This document shows, piece by piece, positions 22,191-33,879 of a DNA stretch of 64,000 nt. The stretch comes from Ceratothoa steindachneri. Taxonomy: Eukaryota; Arthropoda; Malacostraca; Isopoda; Cymothoidae. Positions within the stretch are counted from its first letter, which is position 1. Every line of letters starts with the position of its first letter. The notes under the pieces are model-generated. The model was given only the letters and a program-made list of their open reading frames with translations. It was not told where the DNA came from and did not search any database. Position numbers and translations under genes: made by a program. The DNA lies in the NCBI GenBank assembly GCA_963969495.1, contig OZ018330.1, positions 45,870,394 to 45,934,393 on the forward strand, written 5' to 3'.

Positions 22191-25100
22191 GGAGACCATG
22201 CTAGGCGCGTGCCCCCTGCCCGCCTTCCCGGGGTATAAGGATCTTGCGATCCCACCACCCCGGGATGGCCTGGCTGGGGGATGCGCGGTTTACACCCGGT
22301 ATGAGGTCTCCGTTCTTCCTTTCTCTTTAGATACCTCCTTTCAGGCAGTGGCTGTGCAACTGCACCTGGATATGAGGTATACTATCATTTCTGCGTACAT
22401 TCCACCGTCAGCTGACTTCGACGCGGGGGACTTCCGCCGCGTCGCGGCACGGTTGCCGAGGCCCTATCTCTTGCTTGGTGATTACTCCATAAATCCCAGG
22501 GGACAAGTCTTTTCCGATCTGATCGAAGAGCTTGAGATGGGTGTCCTGAACGTGGATGAGTTTACGCATCACTGTCCGAGAACCGCTTCATTTTCTTGCC
22601 TTGAGCTATCTTTATGCTCTTCGGATGCACAGCCTGATTTTGATTGGGGGGTGGTCGATGACCTCCATGGTAGTGATCACTTTCCTATTCAAATATCATT
22701 TTCGGGGCAACTGCCGCCTCAGAGACCACCTCGGTGGTGCTTGGCGCGGGCGCGGTGGCCGGCATTTCAGGAAATGACTGAATTTTCTATCTCAGTCTAG
22801 GAGTTTAGGTCGGTAGATGAGGCCGTTGAGTTCTTCTCCGGCAACCTCATTTCCGTGGGCCTGACTACTATTCCTAGGACGTCTGGCCGTTTTGTACGCC
22901 GACCACTCTCATGGTGGTCGGCCGAGTGTGAGACGGCGCTCAAACAGAAGCGTTATGCCTACATGCGCTATAAGCGCCGCCCGAACGATTTCACTGTCGC
23001 AAAATTTCTTCGGGCTAGGGCTATGTTCCGGTATATTTTGAAGCACGCCCACCGCTCTTCTTGCCGGGCATACGTGTCTTCATTTAACTGGAAGACCCCT
23101 TTAGCTGAGGTCTGGAAGCGAGTCAAAATGTTTTGGGGCAAGTTCTCGTAGGACCCCGCTCCCGTTCTCCAGGAGAATGGGACCGCAATCTCGGACCATG
23201 CGTCCGTGGCGGAATCGTTCGCGACCGCTTTTTCCGCATTCTCTAGCCGTGATGCTGCTCCACCAGCATTCAATGCACGTCGTCCTGTCGCGGAAGGCCG
23301 CCGGCTGGACTTTACCTACAGATGCAGGGAACCCTTCAACGACAAGTTTACTGTGAGTGAGTTGCGTTTCGCTCTCGCTTCGTGCGCGTACACCACCCAT
23401 GGTCTGGACGATGTCAAATACGCTATGCTTCGACACCTGGGTAAGTGACGCATGACCTTTCTCTTAGATTTGTTTAACAGGATCTGGGTGGAAGGTCTTC
23501 TCCCAGACTTCTTGCAAATCGCTACTGTGCTCGCCTTTCGCAAGCCGGGGAGAGATCATTCTTCCTCGACCGATTTCCGCTCAATCTCTTTAACCTCTTG
23601 CGTGTGCAAGTTGATGGAGACATTGGTAAATGTTAGATTAGCCTATTTCCTGGACAGCGGAGGCCATCTGTCTTCCACACAGTGCGGCTTCCGCAAGTTC
23701 CACTCCACGTCGGATGCTCTGCTCCGACTGGAAAATGCCGTCTGCGAGGCTTTCCTTCGTAGACAACACTACGCCACGGTGTTTTTCGATCTGGAGAAGG
23801 CCTATGATACCTCGTGGCGATACGGTATCATGGAGACTCTCCAAACGATGGGGGCAAGGGGACGCCTCCCAATGTTTATATATTAATTTTTGCGAGATCG
23901 TCGATTCGGTGTACGGGTAGGGGGAGCCCTCTCCGGCCTAAAGGAGCAGGAAGAGGGTGTCCCGCAGGGAAGTGTCCTCAGTGTCACACTCTTTGCCCTG
24001 AGCATCAACGGCATCACCTCGGTGCTGCCGGAAGATGTTCTCGCTACGCTCTACGTGGACGACCTTTCGATCTCTTTGGGCGCGGCCCAGATGCCAACTC
24101 TAAAGCGTCGACTCCAAAAGGCATTGAACCGCGTCTCTCGCTATGCCGAAGCACACAGGTTTCGGTTTTCTTTGGCCAAGACTAAGGTGGTGCACTTCTG
24201 CCACCATCCACGGCTTTACCCCGACCCAGATTTGTTTTTTAATGGGGTGCGTCTGAATGTGGTTGAGTCGCACCGTTTTTTTCGTCTTGTATTTGACCGA
24301 CGCCTCACCTGGGAGGTTCATATTCGCAGCCTTAGGGTCTCTTGTACTCGCGCCATGGACATTCTCCGTTCCGTGACTTTCAGCGCTTGGGGTGCTGGTA
24401 GGGCTACTGCCCTACTTTTTTATCGATCCTTTGTTTGTTCGAAGCTCGACTACGGATGCGAGTTTTATTCATCCACATCCGGGCGTGTATTGCGGAAGGT
24501 GGATTCGATCCACCACACTGGCCTTCGCCCTGCGACCGGGCCTCCCGCACTTCCTCCATTGAGAGCCTGTTGGTCAATGCTTGGGAGATGCTACTCGCTC
24601 TGCCCTGCGTGCAGTGCATCACTCGCCTGTCCTCGGAGGCCGGTGCCTCCCTCAGTCGTCAAAAGCTCTCACTGCATCCGCAGCTGATCTCGATGGTGCA
24701 TATGCCACCGAGAGACGCCAGTCATACCCTAAGTCCTTTTGGTTTCGGGCCAGGAAACTTCTTCGTGAGGTAGATATAGCTCTCGGGCCGGTGGCGCTCC
24801 TAGGTCTTTCCAGGACGCCACCCTGGAGGGTACCACATTTGGCTATTTGTCGCCACGCCTCTGCTCCCAAAGCTTGTACTGCGCCGGGAGTATTGCGTTC
24901 GACCTTTTTGGAGCACACCTCGTGTCATGCTGGAACCGTGCCAGTGTATACGGATGGCTCCAAGTCCGAAGAGGGGGTCTGCTTCCACGCCGTATCCCCT
25001 CTGTTTGAAGTCAGCGGGGCTCTACCAGGCGCTGCCTCTGTCTTCACGGCCGAGCTGGTGGCAATACACCACTCGGTACGGGGGATTACGCGACGTGCCC

Positions 25101-25780
25101 GGTTCGGAGACCAGATTATGATCTATAGCGACCTACAAAGCGCCCTGAGTGCTCTCGGGGCATTGGAATCTCCGCATCCTCTAGGTCGCGATATCCGTGA
25201 CCCCACGGTTTTGGCGAGCCGGGCAGATGTCGAGATTATCTTCTGCTGAGTTCCTGGACATGTAGGAATTGCGGGGAATGAGCGCGCCGATGATTGCGCC
25301 AAAGACTTCGCGATGACTCTTCGACCGGACCAGCGTTTCGCTCTTCCTCACACCGACTACATGGCAGGAATACGGGAAGCTCTTCGGACTGCTTGGCAAA
25401 GAAGATGGGAGACGGTCGAAGGGAACTTAAAGTTGCGTGCCATTGCGCCGCGACTGTTCCCATGGACATATCCCCCAATGCCGCAGTGGCTTCAGGTTGC
25501 TTTTTGTCGTCTCCGAATCATATACACTCGTGTGACGCATCGCTACTTGGTGGAGCGCTCGCCTGCGCCCTATTGCAACGACTGCGTCGTCCCTCAGACT
25601 GTTCGGCACATTCTTGTCGAATGTGCCAGTCTTGGTGATCTTCGCGCACGATACCTGTCCCGGTTCCTGGATGGGCGAGGTCGCTACCGCCTGTCCCTTG
25701 TACTCAGGACAGATTCGTGCACATTGACTTGTGGACTTGTTGACTTTTTGGGGGAGGCCGGGCTTCTCCCCTTTATTTAA
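22095..25780 (+). pseudogene. Family N ORF2: EN, RT, RNase H, zinc motif
   Basis: Endonuclease: PLPAFPGYKDL, GGCAVYTRYEVSVLP, IISAYIPPSADF and DLHGSDHFPI. The catalytic stretch is deleted: LLLGDYSINPRG replaces the usual GDxNxRHPLWGDY, a loss of about 30 nt also visible against the copy at 16490. RT (23280-24450): GHLSSTQCGFRKFHSTSDAL, FFDLEKAYDTSW, VPQGSVLSVTLFALSINGI, and YVDD at 24052-24063. RNase H (24900-25310): VYTDGSKSEEG, FTAELVAIHHSVRG, IYSDLQSAL, GNERAD. C-terminus: CNDCVVPQTVRHILVEC. Frame breaks occur near 22800, 23150, 23450, 23880, 24530 and 25248. Domain content is I group; this copy cannot work. Confidence 0.88.
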
Positions 25781-26019
25781 GGTTCTTTTTTTGTTATTGT
25801 TTTGTTCGTAGGTTGCACTCTCCTGCACCGGGGTGAGGGGGATACCCCCCCGCTCCAGGAGATTGCTTCCTGATTGTTAATTTTTTCCAATTTATATCAT
25901 TGTTAAGTTGTTATATTTTTATTTTAAAGTAGCCTAGTTTTAGGCTGTCGTGTTTTTCGGCGACTTACGCCCAAGTGGGCAGTTGCCAGATGGGCTCTAT
26001 AGAATTAAAAAAAAAAAAA

Positions 26020-26359
26020 TCTTAACAGGGTCAAAGCTCAAAGAAGGTAGATCTTTGACGAGGTACGACTCGAACACGGGTTACAGGGCTTCACGGGAAA
26101 CAGACATGCAGTTAGAACAGAGGGAAGGGCGGGCTTTCAATCTTCTCGAGAAATGGCGAGCATCAGGTTAAATAGCCGGGTGGCTGGTCCGATAGGTAGC
26201 CTTAGGGCCTGGCCGTCCCTAGATGGTTCTCGGCGCCAGTATAAACAAACAGACTTCGCGATAAGATCCAGACGGTAAAACTTGCCCCGTGATATGGGGG
26301 TAGGGTTAATGTAGCTGCCCTAGCAGGAGAATAGACACGCCTGGGAAGCATGGGGTAGA
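26020..26359 (-). repeat. 3' LTR, outer fragment (left of the LINE insertion)
   Basis: This aligns with 44001-44341 of the 5' LTR. Shared landmarks are GACGAGGTACGACTCGAACA, CACGGGAAACAGACATGCAG, TTAAATAGCCGGGTGGCTGG and GGGTTAATGTAGCTGCCCT. It continues at 32503 after the inserted LINE. About 1.2 kb of the outer LTR (equivalent of 42804-44000) is missing beyond 26020. Confidence 0.85.
26343..26359. repeat. Target-site duplication of the LINE at 26360-32485 (left copy)
   Basis: The 17-bp sequence GGGAAGCATGGGGTAGA occurs here and again at 32486-32502, on either side of the LINE. The uninterrupted 5' LTR has it once (44321-44337), followed by GATAGG, the sequence seen after the right copy. 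This defines the insertion precisely. Confidence 0.95.
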
Positions 26360-26614
26360 ATGAATGGTACATAAAAGGCGAATGCTGCGTAGGTCCAAGT
26401 GGACAAACTCGTAGCCATTTTTAAAAAGGGTTCGTTAAAATTTCAAATATTAGTTAAAAACATAGACTATGGTTACAAATCTAGAATAAAAGCGAGTAAA
26501 ACCGTAGAAAACAAAAGGGAGTAAAATCATAGAGAAATAAATTTCTCTATAATATAGTAAAATCAAAATAAAGTAATGAGACATGTCTATCTCATTCTAA
26601 AAATGATAAAAATA

Positions 26615-29600
26615 CTAAATTCCCTTTAGTAGATTCGCTTCTGATAAAAATTTTAGCACTTTTTTCATATTAAAAGTCTTCTCGTGCTCATAAAGGATAC
26701 TCCTCAGAGCCTGCTGAGAACGCATCCCTTGGCAAATAAAAGGGAAAAGTCTTTGCCTTAGGGTTTGGAAGCGTGTGCATTCGGTGAATAGGTGGAGTAC
26801 GGACATTGGTACTCCACAGTAAGTGCACACTGGGGGCTGTTAAAGGCTTTCCATTAGAAAGCCATGTGTTAGGCGACAATGCCCAATTATCAGCCGGCAT
26901 AGGATAACATCCTAAGTACGGGTTCTAATAGTGGGTGGGCAAGGGCGAACTGACTGTTTGATGGTATGCAGTTTGGTTGGGGGGAGTTCATCTCATGTCC
27001 TCTGGCACTGGTTGACCACATATCCATGGATATGTGGCACAGTATCTCGGAAAGGAAGAGAGGCAGGGGTGGTGGTTCCTAGAGATGCTGTTGTCTTGGC
27101 AACAGTATCTGCTCTCTCATTCCATGTTATACCTATGTGACTAGATACCCAGCAAAATAAGATTTTGTGGAGCGAGGAAATAAAAAACCCACTTCTGTAT
27201 CTTTGAAACCAATGGGTGATCTTGGAATGGATTGGCTAAGGCTTCTAAAGAGCTGAGGGAATCGGCGAATATCGTATATGATCCTGGGGGTGAAGAAGCG
27301 ATGGTTTACTTTGCAGCCAGTATCGCAACAAGCTCAGCCGCGAAGATAGAGGCTGCACTAGGCAGGCACACATACACATGATGGAAGGGGAGGATAGCAG
27401 AGGCTCTCACCCCGTCAGGAGATTTCGATCCGTCTGTGTATATAAAGGTGCTTGGTTTGTGGCGCACAGTATGTTCATGGAAGAGGCATTGTAGAACGGA
27501 AGGTAGGAACTTGGTCTTCGGTTCCTCTGCCAACAACTTGCAGACCCTCACTGCTGGTAATAGCCATGGGGGTACTTTTGGAATCTGATATAGGATTACT
27601 GATAATTCCCTCAGTTGACCCGTATCTTCAGTCATGCGCAGGGCAAATGGGCGAGTCAGTGAAGGGAACCTGTCATATGAGGCTACCGAGTGAATATTTT
27701 AGGTGCACTCATATATAGGTGATTAGGAAAGTTGTTGCCTTCTGAAGAGGTACTACAGGTTAAGGTTAAGGTGGTGAAAGGGTAGTGGGAGAACCCCACT
27801 CTCTGCATAAAGACTAGGTATTGGGGAGGACTTGAATGCTCCCAAAGCTAAACGCACGCCCTGGTTCCTGATGGAATTGAGTTTATTCAGGTTTGAGGGT
27901 GATGCTGAAGAGTACACCTGTGACCCGTAGTCAAGCTTAGACCTGATAAAGGCTGTATACAATAGCCACAGGGTACGGCAGTCACTTCCCCACGAAACAT
28001 GTGATAAGAGTTTAAGAATGTCCATTCTCTCCAGGCAGGATTTTTTCAAAGCAGTTATATGGGGGACCTAAGAGAGCTTTGAGTCAAAGATAATCCCTAG
28101 AAATTTGAAGTGGGGCTCAAATGAGATGGGAGAGTCATATAGAAATAGGGTTGGCTGTTCGCACTCAACTCGCCTGAAGTTGTAGAAGTGAACTGCCTTT
28201 GTTTTTGAGGATGATAATCGGAAGCCTTTAGCGGTGGCATTCTGGGCAATGATATTAATGGCCTGTTGCAATTTTCGGGTGACAAAGGGCAGCCAAGGTG
28301 ATGTTGAGACAATGGCCAAGTCATCCACAAAGAGAGTTGATATTGTCTCTGCTGGAAGGTCAGTAATGATACTGTTGATGGCCACCAAGAAGCAGGTGAC
28401 GCTCAAAACACTTCCCTGTGGTACGCCCTTTATCTGGTCAAAAGCCTCCGACATGACATTTCCGACTCTCAGTCGGAATGTGCGTCTAGCAAGAAATTGT
28501 TGTATGAGTCTGGGGAGGTGACCCTTGATACCCCAGACATGCAGTTAATTCAAGATACCACACCTCCAAGTGGTATCATAGGCTTTTTCTATGTCAAAAA
28601 ATACAGCGATGGAGTGAGGTCCTTTAGAGAAAGCTTGTCGGCTGCAATCCTCCATCCTGACCAGCAGGTCTGTGGTGCATTGCTTTTTCCTTTAACCTCC
28701 TTGTGAGGGAGAAATAAGGTTATTTCTTTCCAGAAATCATACCAGACTGGCATTCACCATTCGTTCGAAAAGTTTGCAAGGGGAGCAAGTAAGGGCAATT
28801 GGGTGATAGTGGGTCGGAAGTGTCCCATCCTTTCCAGGTTTACGAAAGGAAAGTATAATTGCTTCCCTCCAATAGAGAGAGAGATAGCCCTTAATCCAGA
28901 TATAGTTAAATATATCAAAAAGGTGTGATATGAGTGTTGAATGCATATTCCTCTTCATATCATAAGAGATACCATCAGGGCCAGGTGCGGTAGGTCCACA
29001 TTTCCTAAGAGCACTTTGAAGTTCATGGATGGAAAAGAGCTTGTTGTATGGTTCATTATCCATACAGGGATCCATGAAGTTCCGTATGCACTGTTCTTGC
29101 ATTTTACTGACACGTTGAAATTCTAGGGGGTAATTGTTGGGGCTAGAGATGTCAGCAAATGTCTTTGCCAGGACATTTAAAATTTTCAATAAGTCTCCCA
29201 AAAGCTCACCTGCTTCAACTATATTTGGGGCGGAGAAGCCACTTGTTTTGCCCATGAGCGTCTTCACTCTCTTCCAGACTTTGTCTGGTGCAGTTTGGTG
29301 GTTGATGGAATTTATATACCCTTTTATGGAGATTCTGCGAGCCTGGCGGAGGGTACGCTGTCGCACTGTCCTGGCTTGGTTACAGGCATACTTATTGGTA
29401 GTAGTAGGGTTCCGGTGGTAGCGACGACAAGCTCGTTTGAATTCTGTCACTGCTTTGCTGCATTTCTCAGACCAAAAAGGGAGATGGGTCTTGTGAAAAG
29501 CAATTTTGGAGAGGGGCATAGATGAATTTGCCACCTGGTTTACGTGGTCATGGAAGTTCTCCAAGATCATGTCAATGTCACCCTGAGGGAAGTATCCAGA

Positions 29601-30337
29601 ATGATGAGAGAGGTGTTTAAATTTTGTCCAGTTGGCTTTCTTAGTGTTCCACCTATTACTCGGTGGGTGTGGGGAGGGCCAGTCAAGCATGAAGTCAGTG
29701 CAACTGAGTAGTAATCGCTTCCTCTCAGGTCAGGACCCACCAACCAGCTGTAATCTGCTATACAGTCTGATGAGCAAAGTGATAGATCTACACAATTACA
29801 GCTGTTAGTCTGGACATGAAAAGATGTTGGAGTGCCATCATTAAAAAATGACACATCCATGGTCTCTATACATCTCACGATCATGTTTACCTTGGGGTTG
29901 TTATCATAGTCTCCCCAAAGTTGATGCCTTGCGTTAAGGTCTCCAACCAGTAGGAATGAGGTTGAGAGTTGGGTGATGAGATTGGCTAATTTGTTAACCA
30001 GATCTGAGGCAACTACTCCTTCACTAGGAGGGTGGTACAGTGAGCAGACTGTGTATAAACGGTTGGTGTACACACGGATCGCTACTGCTTGAAGATCTGT
30101 TCTCAATGGGATTAGTAAGTGAGAACAGTCTTTGTGGACAAAAATAGCTGAACCATGTATGGGTTCTGGTGGGTTTTTAAAGTAGCCCACATAGATGGGG
30201 ATATTGGGTAATTGACGAATACCCAATTGTGTTTCTTGCAATGCTATACAACAACGGTTGTAATCGTGAAGCAGTATTTTGAGTTCTTTCAATTTAGGGA
30301 AGATTCCTTGTAAATTCCAATGTATAATTGGGGGCAT
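26615..30337 (-). pseudogene. LINE C ORF2: EN, RT, RNase H, zinc motif
   Basis: The endonuclease is open over 256 codons (30337-29567), with HWNLQGIFPKLKELKILL, LQETQLG, SLYHPPSEG, LLVGDLNARHQLWGDYD and DLRGSDYYSV. All the usual catalytic blocks can be seen. A 317-codon frame (29690-28737) carries the linker (LPFWSEKCSKAVTEFKRACR) and RT start (GPTAPGPDGISYDMK, FRKPGKDGTLPTHYHPIAL). The RT core (28454-28068) has VPQGSVLSVTCFLVAINSI and FVDD. RNase H follows at about 27560-27306 (IYTDGSKSPDG, ASIFAAELVAI). The C-terminal C-x2-C-x7-H-x4-C motif is at 26830. The segment between 28737 and 28454 and the later part of RNase H are decayed. Confidence 0.9.
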
Positions 30338-30344
30338 ATTTATC

Positions 30345-32043
30345 TTTTAAGAGTAGTTAGGTTTTTATTTGTACCTGGTAAAGATAACTGGGTTTTTTAG
30401 CCTTTTAAGTTTCTGGATGTTATTAGTACTTGAGGCATTGGTAGCTTTAGGGTTTTAGGGATGGTACTTTTATTAGTGGGCAAAGAACCATATGTAAGCT
30501 GTGCATATGACAAGGTGGTTTTTGCTGGAAAAGATGCCTCTGAGGATATTGGGTCTTCTGTAATACTGGTTAGTTTTGCTGGCAAAGATGCCTTGAAGAT
30601 AGTGGGTTCTCTTTAGTATTATTTGGTTTTGTTGGCAAGGGTGCCTCTGAAGATATTGGGTCCTCTGTAATGCTGGTTCGTGGTGTCGAAAGGGAGGATA
30701 CAGATTATTCTGACGACTGGTTGTTGGGTCAGCTGTGGTTGGTAAGGGGACCCAGAAGGCTGTTTCTCCTCCCCTAAAGGGGCCACAGCCAATGTTGAAT
30801 CTGTGACCATCTTTTTAGTTTTTTCTGAAGTTGCTAGTGCTGCGGTTGTAGTAGGCCGACTTGTTTTGATAGATGGAGTAAAGGCAGATTCAGTGGGAGG
30901 AGGATGGATGTCTAAAGGTGAGACGCACACCACACGAACTTCCTCGGAATCAGCCTCCATTTCTTTAGGACATGGCAATGGTTGGTTTGATGCTGATGGG
31001 GGAGAATCTGAGGAACGGAGAGTTCTCTTGCGTCTTGGTTTCGGTGAAGCAGGAGCTTCTCTGATGATTGGAGAAGGAGGAGAAGCATTTTCTTAGGAAG
31101 TGGTTCTGTTGGGGCTACTTGGTGGCTATTCTGTGGTTGTAAAGGTGAGGGTCTGAATGTTCTCTGTTGTTTGTTACGGAGTGGTCTATTTGCTCGAAGA
31201 GCGTCTGCAAAACTTACTTCTGGTTGGATGTATAGTTCTTTTGCTCTCATTCTAGCATCCTTCATGCGAATTCTGTATTTATTTCGGAGAGCAATAGGTG
31301 CACTGATTAGAGCTGGGTGGGTGGTCACCACCACAGTTGGCACAACAAGGGGGACGTGAGCATGGTGTTCCATGGAAGTCGGAACAACAATTGATACATA
31401 GTCTCATCTGTCTGCAGTATTTGCTGACATGCCAAAAATGTTGGCAATGGAAGCACCTACGGGGATTCTCAACGTAGGGCTTCACGGGGATACACAAGTA
31501 GCCAGCCTTGATGTTTTTAGGAGGTTCCAACCGATTGAAGGTTAGTATAATGGTAGCCGAAGGAACTCTGGTGTTATTAACATTGCGGGTGACGTGGTAT
31601 GCACTGATTACTTTTTGGGGAGTCAGTTTATCAACAAGTCGGTCCACATCGTATTCAATCAGCTTCCCTGACCTTATAACACCCTTGCAGGGATTAAAGG
31701 TAGGGTTGGCTGAAGAGGAGATATTTAGTGAAGCTAGAGAATCGAGTGTTTTGATTTTTTGGTGTTGTTCAAACGAAGTCAATTCCACTACCAGACAGCC
31801 ATCATTTCTAGGTTACATTTGGGCTGGTTAGCCATATTTAGCAACGAAGTCTTTATAAACATTGAAAATATCAGCCTTACTCAATGGCTTATCGTTATCT
31901 GATTTCAGTAGTACAAATTTTCCATAGTCAGTCATCGTCGACCTCAGAACCAAAAGGATCGAGCCTACGGAGAACACGGTCATTAACGGCACGAGGACCA
32001 GAAGCCTGCGGCCTCTGGAAAAAGTTTTATTGTTTTTACCCAT
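30345..32043 (-). pseudogene. LINE C ORF1 (gag-like, CCHC knuckles), frameshifted
   Basis: The likely start is the Met at 32043 (MGKNNKTFSRGRR), a basic N-terminus. Next comes YGKFVLLKSDNDKPLSKADI, a break near 31828, then ELTSFEQHQKIKTLDSLASL and a gag-like domain with IRSGKLIEYDVDRLVDKL (31740-31600). Knuckles follow at 31480-31290: CFHCQHFWHVSKYC, CINCCSDFHGTPC and CCANCGGDHPPSSNQC. A second break near 31300 precedes the basic tail with SFADALRANRPLRNKQQRTF and proline-rich sequence. The product would bind the LINE RNA. It is not translatable in one piece here. Confidence 0.85.
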
Positions 32044-32485
32044 ATATATTTGTGTTAATAACAAAACTTCCCCCTGGAAGTGGACATGTTACTGTAGATG
32101 CCCCAGACAAGGCGCTTTACATCGTTCTCGGGGTAGCCCTCCCCCACGCTACATCTGTCGTTTTAAAAACAGTGCAGCGTCATGAATGGAAGTTTGAGAA
32201 CGGCTAGGCTAAGACCCAAGTTGTGGGCAGCTATCAGCTCCAGAACGAATACGGCCTATGGCGATACCTCCGGCGAACAAATTGGCAACCCGTACAGTGG
32301 TACTCAACACGAGGGTGTGAGGATCGTTAGTCGGGCTCCTCTAAGTGGCTTGTTCAGCAAGGTTGGAACCCTGAAGACCGACTGATGGGAAGTAGTGACC
32401 ATTTCAATCAGTCTTCACTGACATAGCCCACTGTATCATTCGAGTACGCAAGCCCCCCTACCACAACAAGGTGATCCTCATGGAG

Positions 32486-32502
32486 GGGAAGCATGGGGTA
32501 GA
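32486..32502. repeat. Target-site duplication of the LINE at 26360-32485 (right copy)
   Basis: Right copy of the 17-bp direct repeat GGGAAGCATGGGGTAGA. The LTR resumes directly after it. Confidence 0.95.
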
Positions 32503-32718
32503 GATAGCAGGGTTGCGCACGGGGTTATCGCAAGGGAAGGGGGAGGGGGACAAGTGGCGTCTGAAAGCAAACAGAGCCGTGAAAGGTAATTCAGCGCGAG
32601 ACTGATTCTTTCTAGAATTTTTTAAAATGTTCACGCTAGGCGCACGTGGTCTTAAAAGAAGAAAGAGGTATTTTTGAGGGGGCTTCCTTTCGCTTGGTGC
32701 TTCCAGGGCATCCCTTCA
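32503..32718 (-). repeat. 3' LTR, inner fragment (right of the LINE insertion)
   Basis: This aligns with 44342-44549: GCGCACGGGGTTATC, TGATTCTTTCT, CACGCTAGGC, CACGTGGTCTT and GAGGGGGCTTCCTTTCG. It ends with CA at 32718, matching the CA end of the 5' LTR at 44549. The polypurine tract lies just outside. Confidence 0.85.
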
Positions 32719-32720
32719 CA

Positions 32721-32733
32721 CGCCTCCCTTTCC
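32721..32733 (-). promoter_or_regulatory. Polypurine tract of the LTR retrotransposon
   Basis: On the minus strand, GGAAAGGGAGGCG lies 2 nt before the TG that opens the 3' LTR (TGAAGGGATGCCC from 32718 down). This is the expected site and composition for plus-strand DNA priming. It was located from the LTR boundary, not by comparison with relatives. Confidence 0.65.
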
Positions 32734-33242
32734 AAAGATGACGTTTTCTTGATGTGTGGAGGAGGGAAAAGGGCACCTCTAAACATGGGAGGAGTCGTGT
32801 ATGGCAAAATTTAGACCTGAGTCTACAGGTGTACAATATGGGCGGACATCTAAATTTAAGTCGACACAGAGGTCACTAAATGAATGAATGTCTTCTGTTT
32901 CATCCATGGCGCAGGGTATATTTAAAAAGGTATCTTCGTTAACCAGCACAAAATCCATAAACTAAATAAATACTGGAAAATGCGAGTTACAAAAAAGAAG
33001 AAAAAAATCAAAAGGATTTATTCATAAAAGGGTAGTGGAAGCATATGTAAATAAAATTAAAGAAAAATGCAATGTCCCCCAAAAAACACACAGAGGACAA
33101 ATATGTAAAAAAAACAGACCAAAATATTACCTGAAAACCAAGGAACCTAAATATATACAGTTAAGACGGAGTTCTAGAAATATGAAAAAAAGCGAGTACA
33201 CAGACTCGATTATGTGTACGGGAGTACAATGCTTAACACAAT

Positions 33243-33695
33243 TTACTTCGCAGGGGGAGGATCCTCGACCGGATTCCTATTTAGACAGTCTGCAACACAG
33301 TTTTCTGTCCCTTTAATGTACCTTATTTGGAACTGGTATTCCATTAGAAGTAAAAAACTCCAACGAATAAGCCTTCCCTTCTGGCTTTTACAATTCTTTA
33401 AGTAAGCCAATGGGCGATGATCGGTTTCGATTACGAACTCCTTACCTAACAAATATGTTTGGAATTTCTGTACACTCCAGACGATCGCTAGTTCTTCAAG
33501 TTCTATGTCCGCATAATTCCTTTCGCGTGACGAGAGCTTCCGGCTAGCGTACGCAATGGGGTAATCTTTGCCGTCTTCTTCATACTGGAGCAAGAGGCAA
33601 CCGATGCCTTCACTACAAGCATCCGTTCGTATCCCAAAAGGTTTCTTCGTATTCGGGAGTCTCAGTCTGGGAACTGATGTTAATTTTTCCTTCAC
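33243..33695 (-). pseudogene. RNase H domain of the LTR element (open, 150 codons)
   Basis: This frame is uninterrupted over the domain. FGIRTDACSEGIGCLLLQ holds the first catalytic Asp, PIAYASRKLSSRERNYADIE holds the catalytic Glu region, FVIETDHRPLAYL the next Asp, and the tail is IRYIKGTENCVADCLNRNP. This is the Ty3/gypsy RNase H pattern, which removes RNA from RNA-DNA hybrids during reverse transcription. The RT lies upstream (higher coordinates) and is separated by stops. It is the last pol domain, with about 520 bp of 3' non-coding sequence before the 3' LTR. Confidence 0.85.
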
Positions 33696-33879
33696 GTGAT
33701 GAAACTAGGCAGTCGCTTTAGGGTTCCATGCGAGGTGGTCCGTGGAACGTTTTTTTATTAGAGAGCTAAGGGGAGACGCTAAGGTGACAAAATTCGGGAC
33801 AAAGGGTCGGTAAAAGGATGTCGACCCTAGAAAAGAGCGTAATTTCTTTTTAGTACGCGGTAGGGGCATGTCGGCGATA

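Larger units (their letters stand above)
19353..26019 (+). mobile_element. LINE family N, longest copy (I-group, EN-RT-RNaseH)
   Basis: The 5' UTR (19353-19642) matches the fragment at 8977. ORF1 (from 19643) carries CCHC knuckles, and ORF2 (about 22090-25780) carries EN, RT, RNase H and a C-terminal zinc motif. The 3' UTR ends with a small hairpin (GCCCAAGTGGGC near 25971) and poly(A) at 26007-26019. It is markedly more GC-rich than its surroundings. Frameshifts interrupt both ORFs. Three other copies lie in the window (8977, 12985, 54815), so this one is the best reference. Its poly(A) abuts a broken LTR at 26020. I see no target duplication, so the insertion was accompanied or followed by a deletion. 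Confidence 0.88.
26360..32485 (-). mobile_element. I-group LINE (LINE C), full length, inserted in the LTR
   Basis: This 6,126-bp minus-strand element has a 5' UTR (32485-~32045), ORF1 with CCHC knuckles (~32043-30345) and ORF2 with EN, RT, RNase H and a zinc motif (30337-26615). A 17-bp target duplication bounds both ends, so the ends are exact. The 3' end (minus strand ...CCTTTTATGTACCATTCAT) has no poly(A) and no microsatellite, unlike the other LINEs in this window. Frameshifts interrupt both ORFs. It is distinct from family N: protein similarity is visible but DNA similarity is not. Confidence 0.9.

Noticed and set aside
32719..33242. An envelope gene between RNase H and the 3' LTR
   Set aside because: The 520-bp interval has no long ORF on the minus strand, no signal peptide and no membrane segment.
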